Shown: one piece after another, positions 14,909 to 19,826 of the stretch
Layout of the letters: each line of letters starts with the position of its first letter
Numbering within the stretch: position 1 is the stretch's first letter
From: a virus
Virus record (IMG/VR): IMGVR_UViG_3300033153_007436
Span: 1 to 21,503 of that record
Reading direction: 5' to 3' (one strand)
DNA length: 21,503 nucleotides
The notes under the pieces: generated by a model
Database searches by the model: none
Told to the model about the DNA's origin: nothing
Seen by the model: only the letters and a program-made list of their open reading frames with translations
Program-made: the position numbers and the translations under genes

Positions 14909-15374
14909 TTACCTTCCTATTATACAAACAACGTGTAATAGATATGGATGGGATGGCAGAAACGGTAGCCCTATTGAAAGAGAAGCTGTTACTGAGTTCA
15001 GAATATTTATGGATTATCTACAACAGTTAATTCCATTAAGTGATATACCAAATCCTGCAGATGTTTTTGGAGATCCGCTCGGAGCTATAACCATCTTATG
15101 GGATGAACAGATAGATCCTGAAACGTATAAGTATGATTCATTTGAAATAAATATTAGAGGAGATGGCTTGGTTACTTATTCTTCTACTCTTGAAAGTATA
15201 GGGATCGAAAAGTTTAGTGGGTGTACATTAGAGCCACAACTAGATCAATACATATTAGAATATGTCAAGTTCTTTAAGGGAAAAGAAAATGAGATTAAAC
15301 AAAAAACAGGTGGACAAAATAGCATCAATAATAGCGTCAAGTCTAACAAGAATAATAATAAAAAAGTTCTTTGA
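14877..15374 (+). CDS. Protein of the 'GWDG...P..EA' type, 165 aa
   Basis: A 165-residue protein starting at ATG 14877 inside the previous gene. After a short helix it has 'RYGWDGRNGSPIEREAVTEF' and then 'DYLQQLIPLSDIPNPADVFG', followed by 'GAITILWDE' and 'FEINIRGDGLVTYSS'. This order matches a recurrent bacterial and phage pattern, 'GWdG..a.pi...a...A...l..l......P.....dG.i.l.W......i.i..dg...y'. Proteins of this kind are widespread small proteins without an established function. The last 25 residues are a Lys/Asn-rich tail. It is the last gene before a terminator. Confidence 0.6.
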   Translation: MEKKILEKIYSYLPIIQTTCNRYGWDGRNGSPIEREAVTEFRIFMDYLQQLIPLSDIPNPADVFGDPLGAITILWDEQIDPETYKYDSFEINIRGDGLVTYSSTLESIGIEKFSGCTLEPQLDQYILEYVKFFKGKENEIKQKTGGQNSINNSVKSNKNNNKKVL

Positions 15375-15399
15375 CGTTACAAGAAGATGGTAGTAGTAT
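15371..15399 (+). promoter_or_regulatory. Putative sigma70-type promoter upstream of terminator and RNR gene
   Basis: TTGACG (15371-15376), a 17-base spacer and TAGTAT (15394-15399) fit a sigma70 promoter. The -35 lies over the stop region of the upstream gene. A transcript from here would meet the intrinsic terminator at 15442 after about 40 bases, so it would reach the reductase gene only by read-through or antitermination. Confidence 0.45.
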
Positions 15400-15441
15400 G
15401 ATAACTCACTAGCAGTCTGTTAGAAAATTAATAAAATTAGT

Positions 15442-15462
15442 AGGGGCGTTTGCCCCTTTTTT
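15442..15462 (+). terminator. Intrinsic (rho-independent) terminator
   Basis: GGGGC (15443-15447), loop GTTT, GCCCC (15452-15456), extended by an A-T pair and followed by TTTTTT. This is a textbook GC stem with a T-run. It separates the small-gene operon ending at 15374 from the ribonucleotide reductase at 15478. The reductase ATG has GGAGAGG only a few bases downstream of the T-run. Confidence 0.85.
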
Positions 15463-15477
15463 ATTGTAAGGAGAGGG

Positions 15478-16368
15478 ATGATAACTCTAAGTGCAGGAAT
15501 ACTTAGTGACATAACAGTGTTCACAAAGTATGCAAAATATATACCAGAATTAGAAAGAAGAGAAACATTTGAAGAGATTGCAGATCGAAATAAACGGATG
15601 CATCTAATCAAGTTTAAAGACAACCAAGAAATATGCAACAAGATAGAAGGAGTATATGAAGCCTATGTCAAAACAAAGAAAATCTTACCAAGCATGCGCT
15701 CGCTCCAATTCGGAGGCAGACCAATCGAGCTTAGTCCAAATAGGATCTACAATTGCTGCTTCCTTCCAGTCGATGACTACAGAGCGTTTTCAGAATCTAT
15801 GTTCCTTTTACTTGGAGGAACTGGAGTCGGGTACTCCGTTCAGCAAGCACACGTTGACAAACTCCCGGAGATTAGGAAGCCTCATCGTAGCCGCAGATTC
15901 CTTATTGGCGATAGCATTGAAGGTTGGTCGGACGCAGTCAAAGTCCTGATGCAAGCGTACCTGGATGGGAGATCGTTACCACGTTTTGATTTCTCAGACA
16001 TACGAGACAAGGGTGCACCACTTATTACTAGTGGAGGGAAAGCACCAGGACCAGAACCGCTAAAAGATTGTCTCCATAATATGAAGAAAGTATTAGATAG
16101 AAAAGAAGATGGAGATCAGCTAACCACCTTAGAAGTCCATGATATCATGTGCTATATTGCAGACGCAGTTCTTGCAGGTGGTATCAGAAGAGCTGCATTG
16201 ATCTGTCTATTTGATGTAGATGATGAAGACATGCTTTCCTGTAAGTTCGGTAGATGGTGGGAGCTTAATCCACAACGAGGTAGAGCAAATAACTCTGCTG
16301 TTATCTTAAGACATAAAATTAAGAAGAAGGAATTCAAAGAACTTAGAACCCGGATTCTATTTTACTAA
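15478..16368 (+). CDS. nrdJ: Class II (B12-dependent) ribonucleotide reductase, N-terminal part, frame-broken
   Basis: This 296-residue ORF is the first half of an adenosylcobalamin-dependent ribonucleoside-triphosphate reductase, which converts NTPs to dNTPs for phage DNA synthesis. Diagnostic segments are 'PELERRETFEEIADRN', 'ILPSMRSLQFGG', 'RIYNCCFLPVDD' (the buried redox cysteine), 'LLGGTGVGYSVQ', 'AVLAGGIRRAALICLFD' and 'RGRANNSAVIL'. The start ATG at 15478 has AAGGAGAGGG upstream. After 'KKKEFKEL' the frame runs into RTRILFY and stops at 16368, while the expected continuation ('EPGFYF' and the catalytic 'NPCCEI') is found one frame over. On its own this product lacks the active-site Cys and the C-terminal redox tail. 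A monomeric class II enzyme is usually a single chain of about 700 residues. Confidence 0.88.
   Translation: MITLSAGILSDITVFTKYAKYIPELERRETFEEIADRNKRMHLIKFKDNQEICNKIEGVYEAYVKTKKILPSMRSLQFGGRPIELSPNRIYNCCFLPVDDYRAFSESMFLLLGGTGVGYSVQQAHVDKLPEIRKPHRSRRFLIGDSIEGWSDAVKVLMQAYLDGRSLPRFDFSDIRDKGAPLITSGGKAPGPEPLKDCLHNMKKVLDRKEDGDQLTTLEVHDIMCYIADAVLAGGIRRAALICLFDVDDEDMLSCKFGRWWELNPQRGRANNSAVILRHKIKKKEFKELRTRILFY
16310..16368 (+). other. +1 frame-break window in the ribonucleotide reductase gene
   Basis: The upstream reductase frame is open until TAA 16366-16368. The downstream frame is open only from 16310, after TAA at 16307-16309. Any ribosomal shift or lost bases must fall here. Protein similarity changes frame between 'KKKEFKEL' (to 16344) and 'EPGFYF' (from 16346). 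The junction contains CTT AGA (16342-16347), similar to the Ty1-type +1 slip site CUU AGG. Related enzymes have about ten extra residues here (a W..I...GSG stretch before EPG), so a short deletion is an alternative. Confidence 0.7.
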
Positions 16369-16447
16369 TAATGCTGAGTGGGGAACGAACCCTTGTTGCG
16401 AAATTGCTCTCAGACCATTTCAATTTTGTAATCTATGTGAGGTCAAC

Positions 16448-17317
16448 ATGGGTACCATAGAATCGCAGGAGGACCTAAATGCACGGGCGAGAGCAGCAGC
16501 TTTTATTGGCACTCTACAAGCATCATACACAGACTTTCACTACCTCAGAGATATCTGGAAAAAGACAACAGAACGAGATGGACTCATCGGAGTGTCAGGA
16601 ACAGGAATTGCATCAGGAGCATACAAAGACTTTGATCTTCAAGAAGCATCTGCAGCAGTTGTGGATGAAAATAAAGTTACTGCTAAACAAATAGGCATAA
16701 GATATGCATCTAGAACTACAGCGGTTAAACCTGCTGGAACAAGTTCGATGGTTCTCGGAACTGCCTCTGGAATTCATGGATGGCATGATGAGTACTTCAT
16801 AAGACGCATGAGACTAGGAAAGAACGAAGCCATCTATAAACACCTAGCTACACATCATCCTGAATTAGTTGAAGATGAATTCTTCAAACCACACAGTCAG
16901 GCTGTTGTATCTATACCAATTGAAGCACCGAAAGGAGCAATACTACGTCACGAAACACCAATAGAACTATTGGAACGAGTTAAATTATTTCACGATACAT
17001 GGATCAGACCTGGACATATCAAAGGTGATAATACACACAACATTTCTGCTACCATTTCTATTAAAGACGATGAATGGGATCAGGTTGAACAGTGGATGTG
17101 GGAGAATAGAAACTCTTACAATGGACTATCTGTGTTACCGTATGATGGAGGAAGCTACACTCAGGCTCCATTTGAAAGTATAAGCAGACAGAAATATCAT
17201 GCAATGATTAAACACTTAACAGAGATAGACTTAACTAAAGTAATAGAAGATACAGATGAAACAGATTTATCAGGAGAGTTAGCATGCAGTGGTGGAAGCT
17301 GTGAGCTGGTCATTTAA
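16448..17317 (+). CDS. nrdJ: Class II ribonucleotide reductase, C-terminal part
   Basis: The second half of the reductase in the +1 frame. The only ATG is at 16448, but recognisable protein begins earlier at about 16346: 'EPGFYFTNNAEWGTNPCCEI' (active-site Cys and Glu, 16388-16405), then 'LRPFQFCNLCEVN'. From 16448 come 'ARAAAFIGTLQASYTDFHYL', 'LIGVSGTGIASG', 'TAVKPAGTSSMVLGTASGIH', 'YFIRRMRLGKNE' and 'NGLSVLPYDGGSY'. The tail is 'ELACSGGSCELVI', the C-terminal CxxxxC redox pair. Both halves are well conserved in their own frames, which argues for a recent break or a programmed shift rather than an old pseudogene. Translation from 16448 alone would lack the catalytic Cys and should be inactive. 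Confidence 0.85.
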   Translation: MGTIESQEDLNARARAAAFIGTLQASYTDFHYLRDIWKKTTERDGLIGVSGTGIASGAYKDFDLQEASAAVVDENKVTAKQIGIRYASRTTAVKPAGTSSMVLGTASGIHGWHDEYFIRRMRLGKNEAIYKHLATHHPELVEDEFFKPHSQAVVSIPIEAPKGAILRHETPIELLERVKLFHDTWIRPGHIKGDNTHNISATISIKDDEWDQVEQWMWENRNSYNGLSVLPYDGGSYTQAPFESISRQKYHAMIKHLTEIDLTKVIEDTDETDLSGELACSGGSCELVI

Positions 17318-17330
17318 CAAGGGAGAATAT

Positions 17331-17648
17331 ATGCGTATGCATTATGAAAGAGACAGTACAGGAGAATTCACAGGCATAACAGTCTGTGACATTGACGGAG
17401 CTAAGGGTTATGCTTTTTGTTATCCAGACAAAGTTCATCACTATGATGTAGATGATAGAGGGATAATACTCGAAGCATTTTCTTTTGAAAGAGGTGATGA
17501 TTTTAATAAGAAAATTGGTAGACAAATTGCAGAAGGTAGAGCAGGTAAGGTTAGAGAGGGTAAGAATCCAAAAGATATATACTCTCCACGTATGCTATCT
17601 AAGATAAAAGATTATACCAAACGTAACGAACATTTATTTTCTTGTTGA
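17331..17648 (+). CDS. Hypothetical protein, 105 aa
   Basis: A 105-residue protein starting at ATG 17331 with CAAGGGAGAATAT upstream, 13 bases after the reductase stop. A longer frame from 17289 lies inside the reductase gene. The first half is strand-rich (MRMHYERDSTGEFTGITVCD), and the second half is basic and helical (RQIAEGRAGKVREGKNPKDI). No family is recognised. It is probably co-transcribed with the reductase. The promoter of the next unit overlaps its last codons. Confidence 0.6.
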   Translation: MRMHYERDSTGEFTGITVCDIDGAKGYAFCYPDKVHHYDVDDRGIILEAFSFERGDDFNKKIGRQIAEGRAGKVREGKNPKDIYSPRMLSKIKDYTKRNEHLFSC

Positions 17649-17672
17649 CATAAATTTAAAGCTATGTAATAA
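17645..17672 (+). promoter_or_regulatory. Strong sigma70-type promoter before the tRNA cluster
   Basis: A perfect TTGACA (17645-17650), a 16-base spacer and TAATAA(T) (from 17667), with TG directly in front as in extended -10 elements. It begins in the last codons of the preceding gene and would start RNA near 17680, reading the 24-codon ORF, the hairpin and the terminator at 17816. Confidence 0.7.
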
Positions 17673-17705
17673 TTGATACCAGTTAATAAATAGAAGAGGA
17701 TAGCA

Positions 17706-17780
17706 ATGCAAACAACTCTAGTAAACATTATCGAAGCAATGGAAGCCATTATGGTGGAAGGCGCGGAGGTATGCTTATAG
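17706..17780 (+). CDS. 24-aa peptide ORF downstream of strong promoter
   Basis: ATG 17706 follows AGAAGAGGATAGCA, a good ribosome site, and encodes MQTTLVNIIEAMEAIMVEGA plus four residues (EVCL), an amphipathic acidic peptide. Its end overlaps the GGAGGTA arm of a hairpin, so translation would compete with folding of that hairpin, as in a leader-peptide attenuator. It could equally be a chance ORF in a small regulatory RNA. Confidence 0.4.
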   Translation: MQTTLVNIIEAMEAIMVEGAEVCL

Positions 17781-17799
17781 GGTTTTAGTTACCTCCTTT
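17765..17799 (+). promoter_or_regulatory. Hairpin with anti-Shine-Dalgarno-like arm
   Basis: GGAGGTA (17765-17771) can pair perfectly with TACCTCC (17790-17796) around an 18-base loop. The second arm continues as ACCTCCTTT (17791-17799), identical to the core of the 3' end of bacterial 16S rRNA. It sits in a short transcript between a strong promoter and an intrinsic terminator. See findings. Confidence 0.45.
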
Positions 17800-17815
17800 G
17801 TTCCCTGGTAAATAT

Positions 17816-17846
17816 AAGCCCTAGTAGAAATACTGGGGCTTTTTTA
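17816..17846 (+). terminator. Intrinsic terminator upstream of tRNA-Ala
   Basis: AGCCCTAGTA (17817-17826), loop GAAA and TACTGGGGCT (17831-17840) form a ten-pair stem with one G-T pair, followed by a T-run (17840-17845). It ends the short transcript from the promoter at 17645. The first tRNA begins only seven bases after the T-run, so the tRNAs depend on read-through or another promoter. Confidence 0.85.
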
Positions 17847-17851
17847 TTTGT

Positions 17852-17927
17852 GGGGCTGTAGCTCAGTTGGGAGAGCGCTTGGCTTGCACCCAGGAAGTCG
17901 CAGGTTCGATTCCTGTCAGTTCCACCA
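17852..17927 (+). tRNA. tRNA-Ala (anticodon TGC)
   Basis: A 76-base cloverleaf. Acceptor GGGGCTG pairs with CAGTTCC (two G-T pairs). The D-arm is TAGCTCAGTTGGGAGAGC. The anticodon stem CTTGG/CCAGG has loop CTTGCAC. The T-arm has GTTCGATTC, then A and an encoded CCA. Decodes GCN, mainly GCA. Confidence 0.93.
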
Positions 17928-17934
17928 TATTTAT

Positions 17935-18009
17935 GCCGGTGTAATTCAGTGGGAGAATGCTTCCCTTACAAGGAAGAAGTCGGGCGTTCAAATCGCTCCA
18001 CCGGTACCA
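17935..18009 (+). tRNA. tRNA-Val (anticodon TAC)
   Basis: A 75-base cloverleaf. Acceptor GCCGGTG/CACCGGT has a G1-U72 pair. The anticodon stem CTTCC/GGAAG has loop CTTACAA. The T-arm GGGCG/CGCTC has loop TTCAAAT, with discriminator A and an encoded CCA. Decodes GTA and relatives. Confidence 0.92.
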
Positions 18010-18079
18010 TATATAGGAAGAAAAGATTAATAATTAATGCGGATTATAGTAGTGGTTACTAGATGGTTTAAGGAAGTAA

Positions 18080-18538
18080 ATGGATACTAAATTAATCGGA
18101 GACATAGGAGAACAAGCAACTATATTGGAGTGCTTAAAAAGAGGATGGAATGTTTTAACTCCAGTTGGAGATAGGTTGCCTTATGACCTTCTCGTTGAAC
18201 TCAATGGAAGTTTTATAAAGCTCCAAGTAAAAGTTGCGTGGGAAGAGAAAGGATCATATAGAGTAGATAATAGAAGATCAAAAACGAACAGAAAAGAATA
18301 CAAATATGACAGATATTCTAATGATGATTTTGATTTTGCAATTATTTATATAAGAGAATTAAATACTTTTTATATTATGCCATCAGTTTTCTTTAATTCA
18401 TATGGCAGTGGAATAACATTAGAAAGTATAGAGAAACGTCAAAGATTACCACAAGCTTCAAAGTATAAGGAAGCGTGGAATCTTATTAATAATAATTGTT
18501 GCGAGGTAGAGCAGTTGGTCAGCTCAGTTGGCTCATAA
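18080..18538 (+). CDS. PD-(D/E)XK (I-Ssp6803I-like) homing-type endonuclease, 152 aa
   Basis: The N-terminal half fits the small PD-(D/E)XK endonuclease family that includes the group I intron enzyme I-Ssp6803I. It has 'GDIGEQATILECLKRGWNVL' (E11), 'PVGDRLPYDLLVELNG' (D36) and 'FIKLQVKVAW' (Q49, K51), i.e. the E...D...QxK active site with spacing close to that enzyme. The start has TTTAAGGAAGTAA upstream. The length of about 150 residues is normal for the family. The last 12 codons lie inside the tRNA gene that begins at 18500, and the stop TAA is the anticodon-loop sequence CTCATAA. No intron is evident around it, so it appears free-standing. Its likely role is DNA cleavage that drives its own spread. 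C-terminal residues encoded by the tRNA gene suggest invasion next to that gene or loss of an earlier stop. Confidence 0.78.
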   Translation: MDTKLIGDIGEQATILECLKRGWNVLTPVGDRLPYDLLVELNGSFIKLQVKVAWEEKGSYRVDNRRSKTNRKEYKYDRYSNDDFDFAIIYIRELNTFYIMPSVFFNSYGSGITLESIEKRQRLPQASKYKEAWNLINNNCCEVEQLVSSVGS

Positions 18539-18576
18539 TCAACAGGTCGGAGGTTCGAATCCTCCCCTCGCTACCA
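18500..18576 (+). tRNA. tRNA-Met (CAT), initiator-like
   Basis: A 77-base cloverleaf with loop CTCATAA. It shares hallmarks of initiator tRNA: position 1 T faces T72 (unpaired), and the D-stem has A11-T24 (elongators have pyrimidine 11 and purine 24). The D-loop and variable region 'GAGCAG..GG.AGCTC' and 'AGGTCG' resemble bacterial tRNA-fMet. The anticodon stem GTTGG/TCAAC has only part of the three G-C pairs of initiators (G30-C40, G31-T39, T29-A41). T-arm GGAGG/CCTCC has TTCGAAT, then A and CCA. Its first 39 bases are also the end of the endonuclease ORF. Confidence 0.88.
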
Positions 18577-18579
18577 TAT

Positions 18580-18654
18580 GCCGACATAGTGTAAAGGTTA
18601 GCACGAAACCCTCATAAGGTTTAAGACCAGGATCGTTACCTGGTGTCGGTACCA
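18580..18654 (+). tRNA. tRNA with CAT anticodon (elongator Met or Ile2)
   Basis: A 75-base cloverleaf. Acceptor is GCCGACA/TGTCGGT, anticodon stem AAACC/GGTTT with loop CTCATAA, and D-stem T11-A24, i.e. elongator type. It could be Met, or Ile reading AUA if C34 is modified to lysidine. The T-loop is ATCGTTA rather than TTCxAxT: position 54 is A and 58 is T, swapping the usual T54-A58 contact. Confidence 0.85.
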
Positions 18655-18668
18655 ACAAAAGGAAGAGA

Positions 18669-18920
18669 ATGAAATATTTTGTATTAGTATTATTACTATT
18701 AGTAGCAGGTCCAGCATTAGCTAGTGACCTAACAGATGAAGTAGAAGCAAAGTGTAGAGTAGAGTATGTAGATACTGGAGTTTATTATACTTACTGTCCG
18801 AAAGGATCAGTGGCAGAGGCGGCTAGAACTAGTCACTCTAACCCAAAGTTTATGCCTTACACTAGAGTTGCATGCGTTAAGCCAGTCATAGTATGCACGG
18901 AAGAAGAAGTAGAAGAATAA
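18669..18920 (+). CDS. Small Sec-exported protein, 83 aa
   Basis: An 83-residue protein with a clear cleavable signal peptide: MK, then YFVLVLLLLVAGPALA and likely cleavage after ALA (residue 18). The mature part is about 65 residues with four cysteines (C29, C44, and two near the end), probably two disulfides in the periplasm or outside. It ends EEEVEE. The start has AAAAGGAAGAGA upstream, 14 bases after a tRNA. Exported proteins among tRNA genes are typical phage accessory cargo. It could act on the host envelope or on superinfecting phages, but nothing in the sequence shows this. Confidence 0.65.
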   Translation: MKYFVLVLLLLVAGPALASDLTDEVEAKCRVEYVDTGVYYTYCPKGSVAEAARTSHSNPKFMPYTRVACVKPVIVCTEEEVEE

Positions 18921-18924
18921 AACA

Positions 18925-18990
18925 GAGAGGGATATGCGGTTGTAGCTGTCCACTGAATGGTGGGTTGCAGTGTCCAAGTTACCCCTCTCG
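18925..18990 (+). ncRNA. Possible structured RNA with 7-bp closing stem and internal repeat
   Basis: GAGAGGG (18925-18931) can pair with CCCTCTC (18983-18989), enclosing 51 bases at roughly tRNA size. Inside are a CCAC/GTGG hairpin and an imperfect direct repeat, GGTTGTAGCTGTCCA and GGTTGCAGTGTCCA. I could not fold it as a tRNA: no T-arm fits and there is no CCA. It lies six bases upstream of tRNA-Ile. It may be a tRNA remnant or a separate RNA. Confidence 0.3.
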
Positions 18991-18995
18991 ACTAT

Positions 18996-19070
18996 AGTGG
19001 TATAGCTCAGCGGTAGAGCGTCGCTCTGATAAAGCGGATGCCGAAAGTTCAAATCTTTCTACCACTACCA
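18996..19070 (+). tRNA. tRNA-Ile (anticodon GAT)
   Basis: A 75-base cloverleaf. Acceptor is AGTGGTA/TACCACT, D-arm TAGCTCAGCGGTAGAGC, anticodon stem TCGCT/AGCGG with loop CTGATAA, and T-loop TTCAAAT, then A and CCA. Decodes ATT and ATC. Confidence 0.92.
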
Positions 19071-19073
19071 TAA

Positions 19074-19149
19074 GCAGCCGTCGTCTAATCGGTCAGGACA
19101 TCACCCTTTCAAGGTGGGAACGGGAGTTCGAATCTCCTCGGCTGTTCCA
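19074..19149 (+). tRNA. tRNA-Glu (anticodon TTC)
   Basis: A 76-base cloverleaf. Acceptor GCAGCCG/CGGCTGT has a G1-U72 pair. Anticodon stem TCACC/GGTGG has loop CTTTCAA, and the T-arm has TTCGAAT. The 3' end is T plus an encoded CCA. Decodes GAA and GAG, both very frequent in the window's genes. Confidence 0.93.
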
Positions 19150-19185
19150 TTTTACAACACATGCCATACTGTGTTATCCTAAGGT

Positions 19186-19659
19186 ATGCCATGGATCAAA
19201 GTCTTTCTTATATCAATCCTGCTAAACTCATGTTCATTCATGAGTCATCAGGTTAGTCCGACTGAACACAGAGGATATTCAATTGAAAGAGAGATACTCC
19301 CATACATTTTAGAATTCGAAAGAGTATGCAATGTAAAAATAGATACACATGTAAGATTTTCTAATATGTTAATGGGAGAACAGATGATAGCCTACTGCTT
19401 TCCTTTCATAAACAAACTTATACATATAGATTATGAATGGTGGAAAAAGCATAGCTGGGATCTAAGAAGAGAGCAGCTTGTATTCCATGAACTTGGTCAC
19501 TGTGTCCTTGGAAGGAAGCATGATAGTAGAATGATAGAAAGAGAGACTGTTGGGTATAGACCACACTCTATAATGCATCCTCAAATATTCGCTGACCTAT
19601 CAGACTATGTGATCTATAAAGATAGTTACATAAAAGAGCTTTGCAAAGAAAATAATTGA
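19186..19659 (+). CDS. Putative lipoprotein zinc metalloprotease, 157 aa
   Basis: A 157-residue protein with a lipoprotein-like N-terminus (MPWIKVFLISILLNSC, lipidation Cys at 16) and a zinc-protease signature 'FHELGHCVLGRKHD' (H101, E102, H105, possible third ligand H112). A 'HSIMHPQIF' segment about 15 residues later resembles the Met-turn of metzincins. The third His is one residue further than in the canonical HExxHxxGxxH, so this is a variant of that pattern. It would act outside the cytoplasm, anchored to a membrane. The only upstream AAGG is too close to the ATG for a normal site. ATG 19186 gives a sensible signal sequence and is preferred. It sits alone between tRNAs. Confidence 0.72.
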   Translation: MPWIKVFLISILLNSCSFMSHQVSPTEHRGYSIEREILPYILEFERVCNVKIDTHVRFSNMLMGEQMIAYCFPFINKLIHIDYEWWKKHSWDLRREQLVFHELGHCVLGRKHDSRMIERETVGYRPHSIMHPQIFADLSDYVIYKDSYIKELCKENN

Positions 19660-19684
19660 CACTCATTCAGTTATATGATTTAAT
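19656..19684 (+). promoter_or_regulatory. Sigma70-type promoter before second short RNA unit
   Basis: TTGACA (19656-19661), a 17-base spacer and TTTAAT (19679-19684). The -35 overlaps the stop codon of the metalloprotease gene. RNA would begin near 19691 and run to the terminator at 19794-19819. Confidence 0.6.
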
Positions 19685-19690
19685 ACCTAC

Positions 19691-19819
19691 ATGATTAAAG
19701 TAGCATGCACCCATATTCCTACGACTACGCCTTGGCACAGACCGGGAGTCGTACAGTAATATCTGGAGTAATGTTATTTTAATCACAAAATAGATCCAGA
19801 CATAAGTGCTGGATTTTTT
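19691..19819 (+). ncRNA. Short transcript with a 22-aa ORF and a hairpin
   Basis: Between the promoter at 19656 and the terminator at 19794 lies about 110 bases with no conventional gene. It includes a 22-codon ORF (19691-19759, MIKVACTHIPTTTPWHRPGV plus two residues) starting right at the expected RNA start, so it would be leaderless. A seven-pair hairpin, TACGACT (19720-19726)/AGTCGTA (19747-19753), lies inside the ORF. It could be a small RNA, an attenuator leader or a non-functional spacer. Confidence 0.4.
19794..19819 (+). terminator. Intrinsic terminator upstream of tRNA-Thr
   Basis: ATCCAG (19794-19799) pairs with CTGGAT (19809-19814) around a nine-base loop, followed by TTTTTT. The tRNA-Thr gene begins a few bases later, repeating the arrangement seen before tRNA-Ala. 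Confidence 0.75.
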
Positions 19820-19826
19820 AGTTTTA

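Noticed and set aside
15656-15949. 97-codon ORF inside the reductase gene
   Set aside because: It is a shadow in another frame of strongly conserved reductase sequence.
17848-18030. 60-codon ORF across tRNA-Ala and tRNA-Val
   Set aside because: It is the translation of two tRNA genes (CSSVGRAL...GSRRFDSCQFH type sequence), a familiar false ORF.
18925-18990. A twelfth tRNA
   Set aside because: The closing stem is tRNA-like, but no T-arm pairs, positions 8-9 are wrong and there is no CCA or usable anticodon arm.
18807-19052. Minus-strand 81-codon ORF
   Set aside because: It runs antisense through the exported-protein gene and tRNA-Ile, with no ribosome site or protein-like pattern.
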